Below, one piece after another: positions 1-11,284 of a stretch of 64,000 bases of DNA. The position numbers and the translations under genes are program-made. The notes beneath the pieces were generated by a model. The model had not been told where the DNA came from. It saw nothing but the letters and a program-made list of their open reading frames with translations, and ran no database searches. Source of the DNA: Perognathus longimembris pacificus (taxonomy: Eukaryota > Chordata > Mammalia > Rodentia > Heteromyidae); assembly GCF_023159225.1 (NCBI RefSeq), contig NC_063171.1, positions 6,162,386 to 6,226,385 of the forward strand, given 5' to 3'. How positions within the stretch are numbered: the stretch's first letter is position 1; each line of letters starts with the position of its first letter.

Positions 1-95
1 CTTGTAATCCTGATGGCTTTAAAGTAGATTTTGAGTCCTACCTAGGCAGAGGGTGAAGCTTCTATGATTGTTTAGTGGAATTTAAATGACTTGCC

Positions 96-215
96 AGGTT
101 GCCAGGCGTGACTGTGGATGGGTACACACTCGGGAGCCTGAGGCAAGAGGATTGTTTTCAGCCCAGAGCTCCAGGTTAGGTTACATAATAAAGTGACACT
201 TGGTCTAAGTTACTT
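96..215 (+). repeat. Old B1-like (7SL-derived) SINE fragment
   Basis: The stretch begins gccaggcgtgactgtgg and continues with a cactcgggagcctgaggcaa block, the order found in 7SL-derived rodent B1/Alu monomers. It then runs through a cagcccagagctcc block and an acaaagtg-like end. It is strongly diverged and has no clear poly(A) tail or target duplication, so it is an old copy. Confidence 0.6.
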
Positions 216-3200
216 CCAAATACCTGGAAATCAATGAAGGATCAGTTAAAATTAGAGATGTGTACTTTCAAAGCAGAATGGGCCTTCAGGATCAACCCAA
301 TAGTGTATCCTGTTCTCGGAAACCCAGAGGGTTGGATGTGCTGGCTCCACACAGCAGGATGTTGAGGTGTTCTTACTCCCTGCTCTGTGCTGAATTGAGT
401 CTGTGTGCTACCAAAAGGGGGTTCTCCAGCATAGGCTCTGGGGGAGGGAAAGATGGGATAAGCTGCAGCAGGCCTGTGTGCCATCAGGAGCTCCCCAACT
501 CTGCAGGAATTGCCCAGTCTCTTTCAAAACATGGTTTTCCTCTAATGCTTCAGATGGCACAGTGACCAGATGCTGTGGCAGGGTCTTTCTTGAGTCTGCT
601 TATCTGGCAAAGCTATAAGCTGCCCCTGCCAAGTCTCTCCATAGCACCTAAGAAAGGTCTTTCCTGAGACTGATGATAGATGTGTCCTTGTGAGTAATTT
701 CCAGATTGTTTTGACACTTCTGAAGAAAATGGGGTGAGAATTTTGAGTTGACAGTGGAGTCTGTTACTATGAGCAAGAATAGCCTCGTTCAGCAGAGTTA
801 AAACATAAATGTTCAGACATCCATACTCTATGACTTTGTGGTATGACCTCTAGCTTTTAAGCTATACCCACTGGGCATAATCAGTAATTACCTGAGGTGG
901 ACTTGTGTAGTGGCCAGATGAATGACTGTACAACTAGACACAGCATCTGTGAATGACCCTGGCTGAAAGCATGTCTGGTGAGTAGCCCTCTATTGAGAGG
1001 AACTTCATCAGGCTTTACTTGTCTGTATCTCTATTCCTTCAGCAACTTTTAGGAATGAGATACAGTGACCAACAAACTTCTTGGCTATCTCAGTTCCAGT
1101 AGACTAGATCTACTGTAGATCAACCCCTGCAGCATGCTTCTACTGCTATGATGTGAATATCAGCAATGACAACCAAGTCCTCATGGAATTGAAGGGCTCT
1201 GTCTATGGACAGAGCAGGAAACCAAGTCCTTGTTTTTATATGTGAGAAGGAATGTCTACCTCATTGGTGTTTGCAGCCCTGACCCCATTTGGAATATTTG
1301 CTTTATAGTGGTACAGAAGACTGAAGAACCTCAAAGAAACTTGGCTTCTTTTTTATGCCCAGAGACACTAGAGAAGAACGTGACACACTTCTGTCATCTC
1401 AGAACCAGGGTGTCGTTTGCATAGATTGGGAGACCTCACTAAGCTAAAGGGCACTGTTGCAATTCTGAACGGACTTTTTCCCACACTGACTTTGGCATTT
1501 TCTGAATTGCTGAATTGGTGTGCTTCTACTTTTAATCCTGTTGATGGGTTCATATTCTACTGGAGTTGGGAGGTATTCTTTGTAATGATTTTAAATAGGC
1601 TATTAGTCATGCAGATGACTGCATCCATCAGCAGTACTCACACAATAGGTGGCAACTCTACTGAACTGGAGGCTAAACAATTGATGAAACATATCACAAT
1701 ATTTCTCCTTGAAATACTGTGGGATGTTTCTGAACAGTTTCTGGATGGTTCTAAGTTGCTTTTGATTAACTTCTTTCACCTACTTCTATCACTGTTCAAA
1801 GAGTTCCTCTTTTCAGAACACAGCTTCTACTTTGCACGTGAGAAAAGTGGAGGCAACAGAGTGGCAGAAGGACACTTCTCCATCTTGCAACTCAAGGACA
1901 CCAGGCAGATGTAGGTCTCTAGCAATCCTTACTCGTAGAAGTTTCTCTGAGAAACTTCCAGACACAGCCTCTCCTCCTAGGTGAAGTTCAGAGAGGTCCT
2001 CAAAAGTTCACTGATGAATTACTTTAGTTCTTAGAGGCACAAGAGGACTGGGCATCCAGTACTTCCTGGCGTAGGGGTGATTGTTATTTTCCACATAGAT
2101 CTCCTAGCACCTGCAGGTCATAGGCAGTAGGGGCTATCCCAGACACTGGGGCCTTCTGAGCAGAGGACAGCTCAGTACTCAGTGCTGTCCCTTAGCCTTC
2201 CTCCAGTCTCATGTAATTTTGTACAATCAGTGTTAAGGGAGAACAATTCCTCTTCTATTTCTCTTTAGTACCCAGGAGGTCTGCTTTCCTTCCTATTGGA
2301 TACCCACTTAAGATTCCTAGAATTAAACTGGGAAAAAAGATTGATGCATAGACTCCTGCTTACTGCTTCTGGCAGAATTCATCCTTTTATTTCAAAGGAA
2401 AATTCTGGATTTCCATTCCAGAGTAGTGATGCCAGGTTGATTCTCTAGCTTCATGGGGAGAGGTTTAGTATAATTGGCTATACTGTGGGATCTGCAACTA
2501 AATGTAGCTTCTCTACATTCAAATCAGGGAGTACTCTTGGCCGTGCTCAGGGTGTGTGGGGTGTCCATGCCACTGCTGGAATTCCCGCAGACCTTGCCCT
2601 CAGCTTACTAGGTGTGACGTCAATGATGAGGATGCTGTGTGGGCCTGCCTGCTTGCTCTCCACTTTCAGTGGAAGCTCAGGAATTCACAGCTCTGAATTT
2701 TCTGTGACATGCTTGGAGTTAGAGGCTAGTTATTTTCTCAAGTCTGGTAATTGAGTTGTTTCCTCTAATGGGACCATTTATTCCCCAGTCCATCCTTTTG
2801 TATTGAGCTAGTATGGCACTGTCAGGTGAAGTCTGCAGTGCCCAAGTCCCACTGATCTAAGGGGTACACCCACAGGTTTGCTCTGCCTGTGCCCCAAGCC
2901 AGACTTGTGTTTTTCTGTGTAGCTGAGATGGAATGATTCCAATTTTAACTCACTAGAGATAATCAGTTTTTCTTGCAGAAGACATAGTCTTTGGACAATC
3001 ATTGAACAGGCAAGGAGTGCTTCTGCTTTTAACAAATCCTGCAGCAGCCTGTGAAAATTGTTGGTGTGGTATCCACAGATATTTGTAGCAAGTATTGTGG
3101 AGCTCAGCTTTCATTTTTGAGTGGGTCTTCCTTTGCCTGGGGATAGAAATAAAGTGGTCTCTCCTGAAGTACAGGGGGTACTTGAATGGTAAATGGATGA

Positions 3201-3789
3201 TGACCCAGAAGATCTGTGTCTGCATCGAGAAAAAATAACAGCAGAGGGCAGAGCCTAGGTCTGGGTGGCAGAGGCTAGCTCAGGGTGGGAATGCAAGGAA
3301 GTCCTGTGTTATCTCAGTAAATAGGTTTGCTCATGATTTCCTGCCCCTCTAGGAGTCAGTGATGCTGTAAGTATGGCTAAAGAAGGTTATTATTATTTCT
3401 GTATTCAGAATAGACAAGTATCTTGAAGGTACTCTCCATTCCTGATGGAGAATACTTGAGCCTGATTGTTTTAGTCAGATGCAGACTAATCTGTAAGCTT
3501 TTCCATAAGGGTGATAACTCTGTTTGCACAACTCATGACTATAAAAATGTGAAAGGTTCTGTTGCCATGTGCTGCTGTCCTGTAAAGTTCTTCTGCTGAG
3601 ATTCTGCACTAGGCAACTCAATCTCCAGGTGTTCATGGCAGCCAGAGTGCCCTGGTGGAGAGGGGTAACAATACAACCCAGTGATGGTGTAGACTCCTGA
3701 GCCACCCTCTGTATGGTAATGGAGGGATTTCTGGGAAGGCTGAGAGTTTGGCTCTGGAGAGGAATCAAGAGACCTTGTACTTTTGCCTG
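216..3789. other. No gene recognised; unassigned sequence with one 165-codon open frame
   Basis: I see no gene, RNA or recent repeat here. The only notable open frame is 1417-1914 on the plus strand (165 codons). It is leucine- and phenylalanine-rich with no motif I recognise, no good upstream context and no flanking exon signals, so I treat it as a chance frame. Base composition is ordinary, about 43 percent GC by impression. Confidence 0.5.
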
Positions 3790-3870
3790 AAATGGCTTCA
3801 CATTGTGGGTCTCCTACTTGTATCCCCTGAGTAGTTGGGAATATAGACCTGTTGAATGTGCCCCAGAAGT
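3790..3870 (-). repeat. Possible old B1-like fragment
   Basis: The plus strand reads tcccctgagtagttgggaat followed by atagacctg, resembling the reverse complement of the 7SL-type 'aactactcagg' core. It is short and diverged, and no tail or duplication is visible. Confidence 0.3.
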
Positions 3871-3994
3871 CTGATATACAAGACTAAAGCAGCAGTGATG
3901 AAATGTTTTCTTCTTCTGTTAACCTGGCAGATCCCAGAGAAGAACAGAGCATAAGACAGAGTGAGCCACATTTGTAAGAAGGCTTCTGAGATGG

Positions 3995-3998
<4 letters not shown>

Positions 3999-4025
<27 letters not shown>

Positions 4026-4050
4026 CTCTCTCTTCCCCCCCTCTCTCTCT
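3999..4050. repeat. (CT)n microsatellite, interrupted
   Basis: A CT dinucleotide run of about 26 bp continues into CT/C-rich sequence with a run of seven C residues. The minus-strand frame across it encodes only Arg/Glu repeats and is not a gene. Confidence 0.9.
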
Positions 4051-7000
4051 GACTACATACTGAACACAGCATACTTGGCATAGTCACTGCTCATCCCAGG
4101 AGGACTGGGCATTTCCTCTGCTCTGGTAGTTGCTTAGGAAAGTTGATGGCAAAGAGCAGCCTCTTAGACACTTACCAAGGTGAGGTGAAGGACACAACAA
4201 AGAACTTAGCTTCTCCCTTTCTCTTCCATGTTTTCTGTTCTCCCCAGATGTTATCTTATAAAGTCTGGAGACTGCATTCTTCATTCTATGAAAATTTTCT
4301 TCCCAAGCTATATTTTGGGAGATGTGTTTCATCTAGAGATCTGTGACCTTTGTCTTGGATGAAGGGATGTCCGCCATGGCACCTTGGTATTGTTGTTGTA
4401 TAGACAGTTGTTTGAGCTTTTCTGGCACTCAAAGCATGTGGTTCTGAGTCCCTCAAGTAGGCATTTCAGACTGAATGCAGGTAGGTTGCTTTAAATTGCT
4501 TTGAAATTTCCAGTTGTGATGCCTTGGTGACTGCAGAGAGGGGATTAACCCAGGCTGACATCTCAGGACTCAGGATGGTCGGGAACAGTGTTGGCTCTGA
4601 GCAGGCCGGGCCCCTATCTGGAGACTTGTAGAGAAATTTAAGTGTTCCATTGGGAAAGGTCACCTGGTTGACTCCATTACTTGATGTGAGAAGGTTGGGA
4701 GCAGTGTTATTCTTGGGATTGGAAAGCTGATTTTTATAGCATTCAAGTCTTCTCTACATGGACTAGTTGTTGAAGGATATTTTTCATGTTTAAAATGAAC
4801 AAAGCCACAGGAGATAAATGGTTCAGGCTATGTATTGGTAAACATGTATTCTCTGGGTGTGGGGAGGTTCCCTTCTCCAAGGTTATCTTTAATCTTCCAT
4901 GATGCAGAGAGATGTTGGTCAGCTCTGAATATATGGCCTCCAACCACTTCTTAGGTTCTTAGTTTAGCAGCCATTACTGGGGTTGAACCTCATCCTGAGG
5001 GGTAAAGCAGAGTGCTGTGTCTAGAGTAGGTACAGAAAAGCAGTGGGGTCCTTTCAGCCTGGAAATTTTCCTTGGGAGTGGTCACATTATTAGATCTATA
5101 TAGATATGTTCCAAAACACTAATGTGTCCACTGTTTCTCTCAATTTTTCTAGACAGTTCTGTCACCAGTCCTCATTGTGAGTTACAATGATGGCATCTAA
5201 AGTGGTACAGCTCCTGTCAGCACCACCTGCTGGGTCAATGTAGCATTTTGAGGTGCTTCTTAGACCTTGAACTTTGAAAATGACCATCCAGTAATGCAGA
5301 TATGTTCTGCACGAGTTTACTCCTGCTCATTCATCTTTCTACTGTTAGTACCTCTGGTAGTTGATTCTACATAAAAAATCTGATCACATAGGCATTGTAT
5401 GCACTATTGGCTGAGTGTGTATGTGACATTGATATCTATTGCAGGAAAGTCAAGAGATTCCTGAGCATCATCTCCACAAAGCAGGCAAAACAGCAACCAA
5501 GGGATGAGATGAATTCCTCACAGAAAGTCAGCATTTCTATTCAGGTGGGGGTACCCATCTGCTGTGGATGAATGGTTTGGAGGCTGTTGGGACCTAGGTT
5601 AGAATTCTTCCTGTACCTGTAGTTTCAGATTTAGGCTTTTATTCCTTCCGTCCTGTGAAATAATTATGTGTAATATGCTTGGTAGGGCATGTGTACAGAC
5701 TTGTGAGTCAGTATCCCTCAGATACCTGAGAAGGGCTGGCTTGAGCTGGGGGATCTAGAGGGAAGTATGAGTGTCTGTCCAGTGTGGACTCTCAGTGAAT
5801 AGGACCAACAAAAAGGTCCATTACCTTTCACAGCAGTGTTTTAGAGAGTGGGCAGGGAAGAGTTGAAGCTACGTGTGTTTTCTGTCTTCCTGAGTGTAAT
5901 GGGCTATGGTACACCAATGACAAGTTGGAGTTAACAGAAGGGCCTAGGGAGATAGAAAGGCTTTGTTTACGCTGCATTTGATTCTTGCTCTTCTGCGTGT
6001 GTGCTGAGGATCCATGCTTGCTTATAAGCTATAGCTTATGAGATTGTATCAGCTGGAAACCTTTATTTCTTATCAAAATCTGGGTCCATGTTCTTGCCTT
6101 CTGCACTCTTGTGTGGGTCTGAGCTTCACAGGGACTACTTTTTTTTTGGGTGGGAGGTGATGGCATAGGGCTTGTGGGCTTTCCCCAGCTTGCTGCCTCT
6201 ACTGATAATATGCACCTTAGTGGCTGAATTTCCCCAGCCCCTCCTGTGCAGTCTAGTGGCATGCAGTCCCTGAGGGGAGCCAGATGTGTTTTTTTTTTCA
6301 ATCTCAAGTCCCATGGTGATGACATTTCTGATATCCCATACAATTAGCAAGATTATTATATACCAGTGCATAAAGTCTTTGTGACAAACACTTTGACATG
6401 TTAGGTTCTTTTTATAGATTCTAGATGATTTGAGGACGCCTATAGTATATCAATGCAAGTAGGCTCTGCATTATATACGCATTCCTATTAGGTGAGTTTG
6501 ATCACATTTTTGGGTCTATTTTTTAAATCACAGAGGGGTAATGATAAGGGTAACATCCTATGAGCCTCTGTATGTGGCTCTTTGTGTCTCAAGCATTTCC
6601 CTAAATATGGTATCTGTCTGATTGTGATGAGGCTCGGCATGAAACTAAGTGCTGCAAGAGATATGGCTGTGACAGTCTCATCACTCTGAATTACATTCCA
6701 GTAGCAACAGATGCATTACCCACTTCAGCAGGGATTTCCCTGTTGGGTATCTCTGTGATATGCTTTCCCTCTCTTTACTGGGAGGTGGGTTGTTGTTTTC
6801 TTAAAATATACTCTGGTTACTCATCTGTACTTAAATAGATCTCTACTTCTCATGATCACCACAGGAATTGAATACAGGGGTCAAAATGTGAGGTTAATTA
6901 ATTTCTGTATTCAGGGATGTGGTATTCATTAACTCTCATGCATTCTATCACAACAAATAGGCCAGAGAATGTTTAATACTGTCTGTTTCATTTTATCTCA

Positions 7001-8184
7001 CTTGTATTGAGTAGATCTAATTTAAATACTGTAAGACCTTCAACTCTTTACTGCTTAATAGCAAGTTAGGAACTTCAGTGGAGTATTATGCACCCATTAA
7101 TGCAACTCAGGATGCTTCTGTTAAGGGAAGCAAGCCAGTTACGGAGCATCTAGACATTCACTGTTTAGAAGAATAATGTGCCAGAAGCAATGGGGAAAAC
7201 TTGTTTTGGGATGATTCCAGGCATCATGGATTAGACCTTGGAGTTTTAACTTTATTTCTTGGCATACATCAGTGATTTCCAACTAGTTAGGTGAGGACCG
7301 AAGGTACAGGGCTATCTGGAATCTGAGACCTTGGGGGTGGTTGTGGAAGTACTTTCTTGGAACTTTAACCCTTCTCACAGTGTGAAGTGGGTAATATTCT
7401 TATGTACAATTCATGCCAACTATGACTGCAGGTACCTTTACCATGACAGCATTACTATGGCCACCACTAAATGGCAAAAGGAATTTAATTTTCCTAGATA
7501 GTATTCATCCTGTTCTTAGAATTCATCAGTTGGAGTGGACACATGACTGCTCCTTCCCTATTCGTATACGATCACATTATTGAAATAATGTCTCTATGCT
7601 GAAGAACATATGTGAAAGGAGACTCGTTTCCATGGAAGCACAGCATTCCCATGTGGAAGTAGAAGAGGGACTTTTGATGGGCCCTCCCAACAAAATCAGG
7701 TAAGTGTGATGTCTGAGTGGCAGGTTGGATGCCATCTTTGCTTGTCTTTAACTTATTTGCCCTGTAATGTAGGAGTTGACTTGGGTGGTTAGTGACAGTG
7801 GAATTCTACAGAGAAAAGCCTGTATTTCCAATAATCATTCTTATGTGGACATGAGTTGTTTCCACAAATCTGATTTTTCTTGTGTTCACCAATCATTTTA
7901 GTTCATAACTATAGTCTCTCTGGTGTTGAGAGACAGAGTTGGTAATATTTTACCTCTATCTTTTTCCTTTATTCTGCATGGGACTGGTGAATCTGTAGCC
8001 TGGAAATATTCACAATGAGTAGCATGAGTAGGGGTTATAGGTCCAAACAGTGAGAATGGAACCACTTGAAAACAGAACAGTCCCTTAACACTTTCACTGT
8101 CCTAGGGAAGGAACTGGGAACAGTGAAGATGAACTAGTGATGGCCTCTCATAGCCTTGGCTTGAAGCTTAGAATACTTAGGGTT
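4051..8184. other. No gene recognised; start of diverged repeat unit A near 8.0 kb
   Basis: Only short open frames of under about 105 codons occur, and none looks like a known protein. From roughly 7999 onward the sequence resembles landmarks near 12856 and 17277 (a 'tg.aa.t.ttcc' motif followed by a 'tatgaatagggctt'-like block). This marks the first unit of the tandem-like family described in the findings. Confidence 0.45.
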
Positions 8185-8200
8185 AAGAAGGAACTGGCAG

Positions 8201-8427
8201 GGGCTGGGAATGTGGCCTAGTGGTAAAGTACTCGCCTCATATACATTAAGTCCTGGGTTCGATTCCTCAGCACCACATATATAGAAAACGCCGGAAGTGG
8301 CTCTGTGGCTCAAGAGGTAGAGTGCCTTGAGCAAAAAGAAGCCAAGGAACAGTGCTCAGACCCTGAGTCCATGCCCCAGGACTGGCAACAAAAACAAAAC
8401 AAAACAAATAAACAAAATCTTGGCTTT
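8201..8427 (+). repeat. Dimeric ID-type SINE, first of a tandem pair
   Basis: It starts gggctgggaatgtggcctag (A-box region) and contains gggttcgattcc (B box). Next come the second monomer (ctgtggctcaagaggtagag) and an A-rich tail with CAAAA units. The left TSD, aagaaggaactggca, is at 8185-8199. The matching right copy is only found after the next SINE (8641-8655), so the second SINE sits inside this one's tail. The divergence of this copy (gaps in the second monomer) exceeds that of its neighbour. Confidence 0.9.
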
Positions 8428-8640
8428 GGGCTGGGAATATGGCCTAGTGGCAAGAGCGCTTGACTCATATACATGAAGCCCTGGGTTCGATTCCCCAGCA
8501 CCACATATATAGAAAGTGGCCAGAGGTGGCGCTGTGGCTCAAGTGGCAGAGTGCTAGCCTTGAGCAAAAAGAAGCCAGGGACAGTGCTCAGGCCCTGAGT
8601 TCAAGGCCCAGGACTGGCAAAAAAAAAAGAAGAAAAAAAA
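8428..8640 (+). repeat. Dimeric ID-type SINE, second of a tandem pair
   Basis: A full-length dimer runs from gggctgggaatatggcctag to an A-rich tail mixed with AAGAAG. It abuts the A-rich tail of the preceding SINE. The right-hand TSD of the composite, aagaagggactggca, is at 8641-8655 and differs by one base from the copy at 8185-8199. Confidence 0.93.
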
Positions 8641-8655
8641 AAGAAGGGACTGGCA

Positions 8656-11050
8656 AAGAAGTATTAGGGAGGAACAAATCACGGATGCTGCTGTGTGGAA
8701 GCTCAGTCTTTGAACTCGAAAGGGGCTTTGCCCTCTTCTTCTTTGTGTTTGTGTTTCTCCTAAAGGATATCACTTGTTCAAAACTAAAAGTCCACCTTTT
8801 GTTCTGAATGTGTCTGTAGCACTGGTGGGGTCTTCCTTGATGAAGAATGAGTAGGTGAATGCACACCTGCACAGTGTTCCTGGGTATAATTCTGAAGGAC
8901 ACATGGTAGTGACCTTGAGGCTCACTGACCCCAAGGGCTGTGCTCTGACCCAAGAGGGTAGGGACAGAGCTTCCTCAGGACATGGGCTTGAAATGCAGCA
9001 TGTTTCCTTCACAACTGTGCATATAGTTACAGCCTGTGGTTCTGGGCCCTCCCTGACATCTGCTGAGCCATGGTAAATTTCTCTGGCTCATGCCCCCTTG
9101 TGTCTGTGAATCTCCCAGACTTGTTGTGATTTTAGGTAGTTATAATCAGTTTGCAGATGCTTCTTTAAACTGTGTTGTTGGTAGTTGTCAAAGTAACAAA
9201 GATGAGGAATACAATTCCCTGGGAACTGGGAATGGCATGAGCTAAGGTACTTCTGCAATTAACCCAGAGCTTTCTCTCATCTCCATGGCTCCACCTAGAC
9301 TAGGTCTCCATGATAAATTAGGAATATTTAACCAATTTGTATTTTAGTTGGAAAAATTGAATATATTTCTGATTTCTTCTGGGGTTGGAGATGTTTTTAT
9401 ACAAAGTGGAAGCAATCAGACATTGCCTGAAGTACTTGGATGGGGAGTTTTCTATTAGCAGATCCCATGTCATGAGCAACTTACATATCTTGTACATTGT
9501 CTTAACTGTAAGGTTAGAGTTGTTTCAAATGACAAAACATGCAACATTGATATTTGAGTGCAAACCATGTAAGATATGTAAAATGTGGAGGTTTTGCTAT
9601 GTGTGTGACCGAAGCTCTGTTCTATGTAACTTGGCATTTTCCTTCTGACAATTCAGGCCAATGGAAGGGCAACTGAAGAGAAACCTTTGAAAAGGAAACC
9701 AGGGTGTCTAGCCTGGATTCTATACATTCTGAATCAGTGACCTGTGCATGTGAAACAATGCCAGCAAACCCAGAAGAGGAAGAAATGGTAAAAGTGTAGG
9801 GAGTAGGGACAAAGGTGGGTATGGTCTTACATGGAAACTTTAGGTCATTTGTGACTTGTGTCTCTGGTAACTCTGAAAGGAAGCCTATAGAGTGGAGGTG
9901 TGAATTTCCATGTCAGGAAACAGGACCTCAGATCAACACCAATGTTACCCTGGTTGTTTTCTGTTCTTTATCAGCTGAGATGTGCCCTTGTGCTTGGAGC
10001 TGAGCTGCTTTCAGACATTTTCCAGAAAGATCTAAAATAATAACTTGGATGGAGGTCAGAGGGAAGTGTCCTTGGGTTGGGACAACTGGCATGATGCCTT
10101 CCATAGCTGTGCCGAAAACAAGAGAGTCTGGGAGATGTTAGCAAGCACCCATCCATGCCCACATTCTACAGAAAGAGTGTAGTGCTCCTGGGATGAGCTT
10201 TAGTCGGGAAGAGCAAAGGATCTTTCCCCCTAGATTAAGGCTAACTAGATGCCATAGCTGAAGACTGATGTCTGGCTGGCTCTTGGCATGACCTTGACCT
10301 TCTTCAGCCCCAAGAGTGCTAATGATGTCTCCCACAGGACCAGACATCTCTAACATTCAGTACTGAACCAGGAAGAGCCAATAGCATGTTGCTCATTGTA
10401 GAATCTCACCCTTATTCAAGGTGGTCTTAGATGCATTGGATAATATAAAAGGAGGGATTCCAAAGCTGCTGTGCTGCTTGTCCCATGAAGTATCAGGATT
10501 TCTTCTTTTGTTGTCCGCAATTAAGTTTTCCACCATGACATATGTTAGCAAAGCAATGTGCTCTTCTCTGAATTCCTCTGTCCTCTGGGCTGTTTAAGCA
10601 ATCACAGTTGATTTTGTAAGTAAGGAGCCGGGAGTTGTCCATGAGGATGGATTTAAGTCTGTTCTCCCAGAATCTCAGAAAACTCACTGATGGCCATAGC
10701 ATCTTGGAGGTGGACAGATAAGGTTAGGAATACAGAAGTCATAGAAGTGGAATCTTTTTTTCTTCAGAAGCTTTGCAATTCCAACACTAAGAGGACAGCA
10801 TGGGTCATGTCCATATGGATGGGTACCTTCCCATCTGTGGGAAGACCCATGGGTCTCAAGTGCAATCAGCAGGCTCCTAAAGGCTAGAGTGTAAACTAAA
10901 ATGTTCTTCTATTGAGTGGAAGCAGCTTCTAATCTCGCTCTCCTCTAGAAATCCCTTTGGATGTGCCCTTATGGATGTTTTCTGCAGGGGACAAGGCTCA
11001 GATAATGGTCACCATGCCAGGAGAGCAAATCCTTGGGCTTCTTGTCAGAA
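8656..11050. other. Body of diverged unit A; no gene recognised
   Basis: No gene is supported. Landmarks shared with other units include a 19-bp near-match containing cctgggaactgggaat (9215-9233 and 13569-13587) and gacattttccagaaag (about 10013-10029 and 13854-13870). The 10413-10490 block resembles 22396-22470, including 'caaggtggt..ttagat' and 'ttccaaagc'. These recurrences indicate old duplication rather than a transposon I can name. Confidence 0.45.
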
Positions 11051-11061
11051 GGGACTTTGTC

Positions 11062-11274
11062 GGGGCTGGGAATATGGCCTAGTTGCAAGAGTGCTTGCCT
11101 CCTACACATGAAGCTCTCTGTTCAATTCCCCAGCACCACATATATGGAAAACGGCCAGAAGGGGCGCTGTGGCTCAGGTGGCAGAGTGCTAGCCTTGAGC
11201 CGGAAGAAGCCAGGGATGGTGCTCAGGCCCTGAGTCCAAGTCCCAGGACTGGCCAAAAAAAAAAGGGGGGGGGG
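11062..11274 (+). repeat. Dimeric ID-type SINE with G-run after the A tail
   Basis: The complete dimer reads ggggctgggaatatggccta through the B box (ttcaattcccc) and second monomer to an A tail, followed by about 13 G residues. The TSD gggactttgt is at 11051-11060 and 11275-11284. The G-run belongs partly to the right duplication, but most of it is an unusual expansion. Confidence 0.93.
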
Positions 11275-11284
11275 GGGACTTTGT

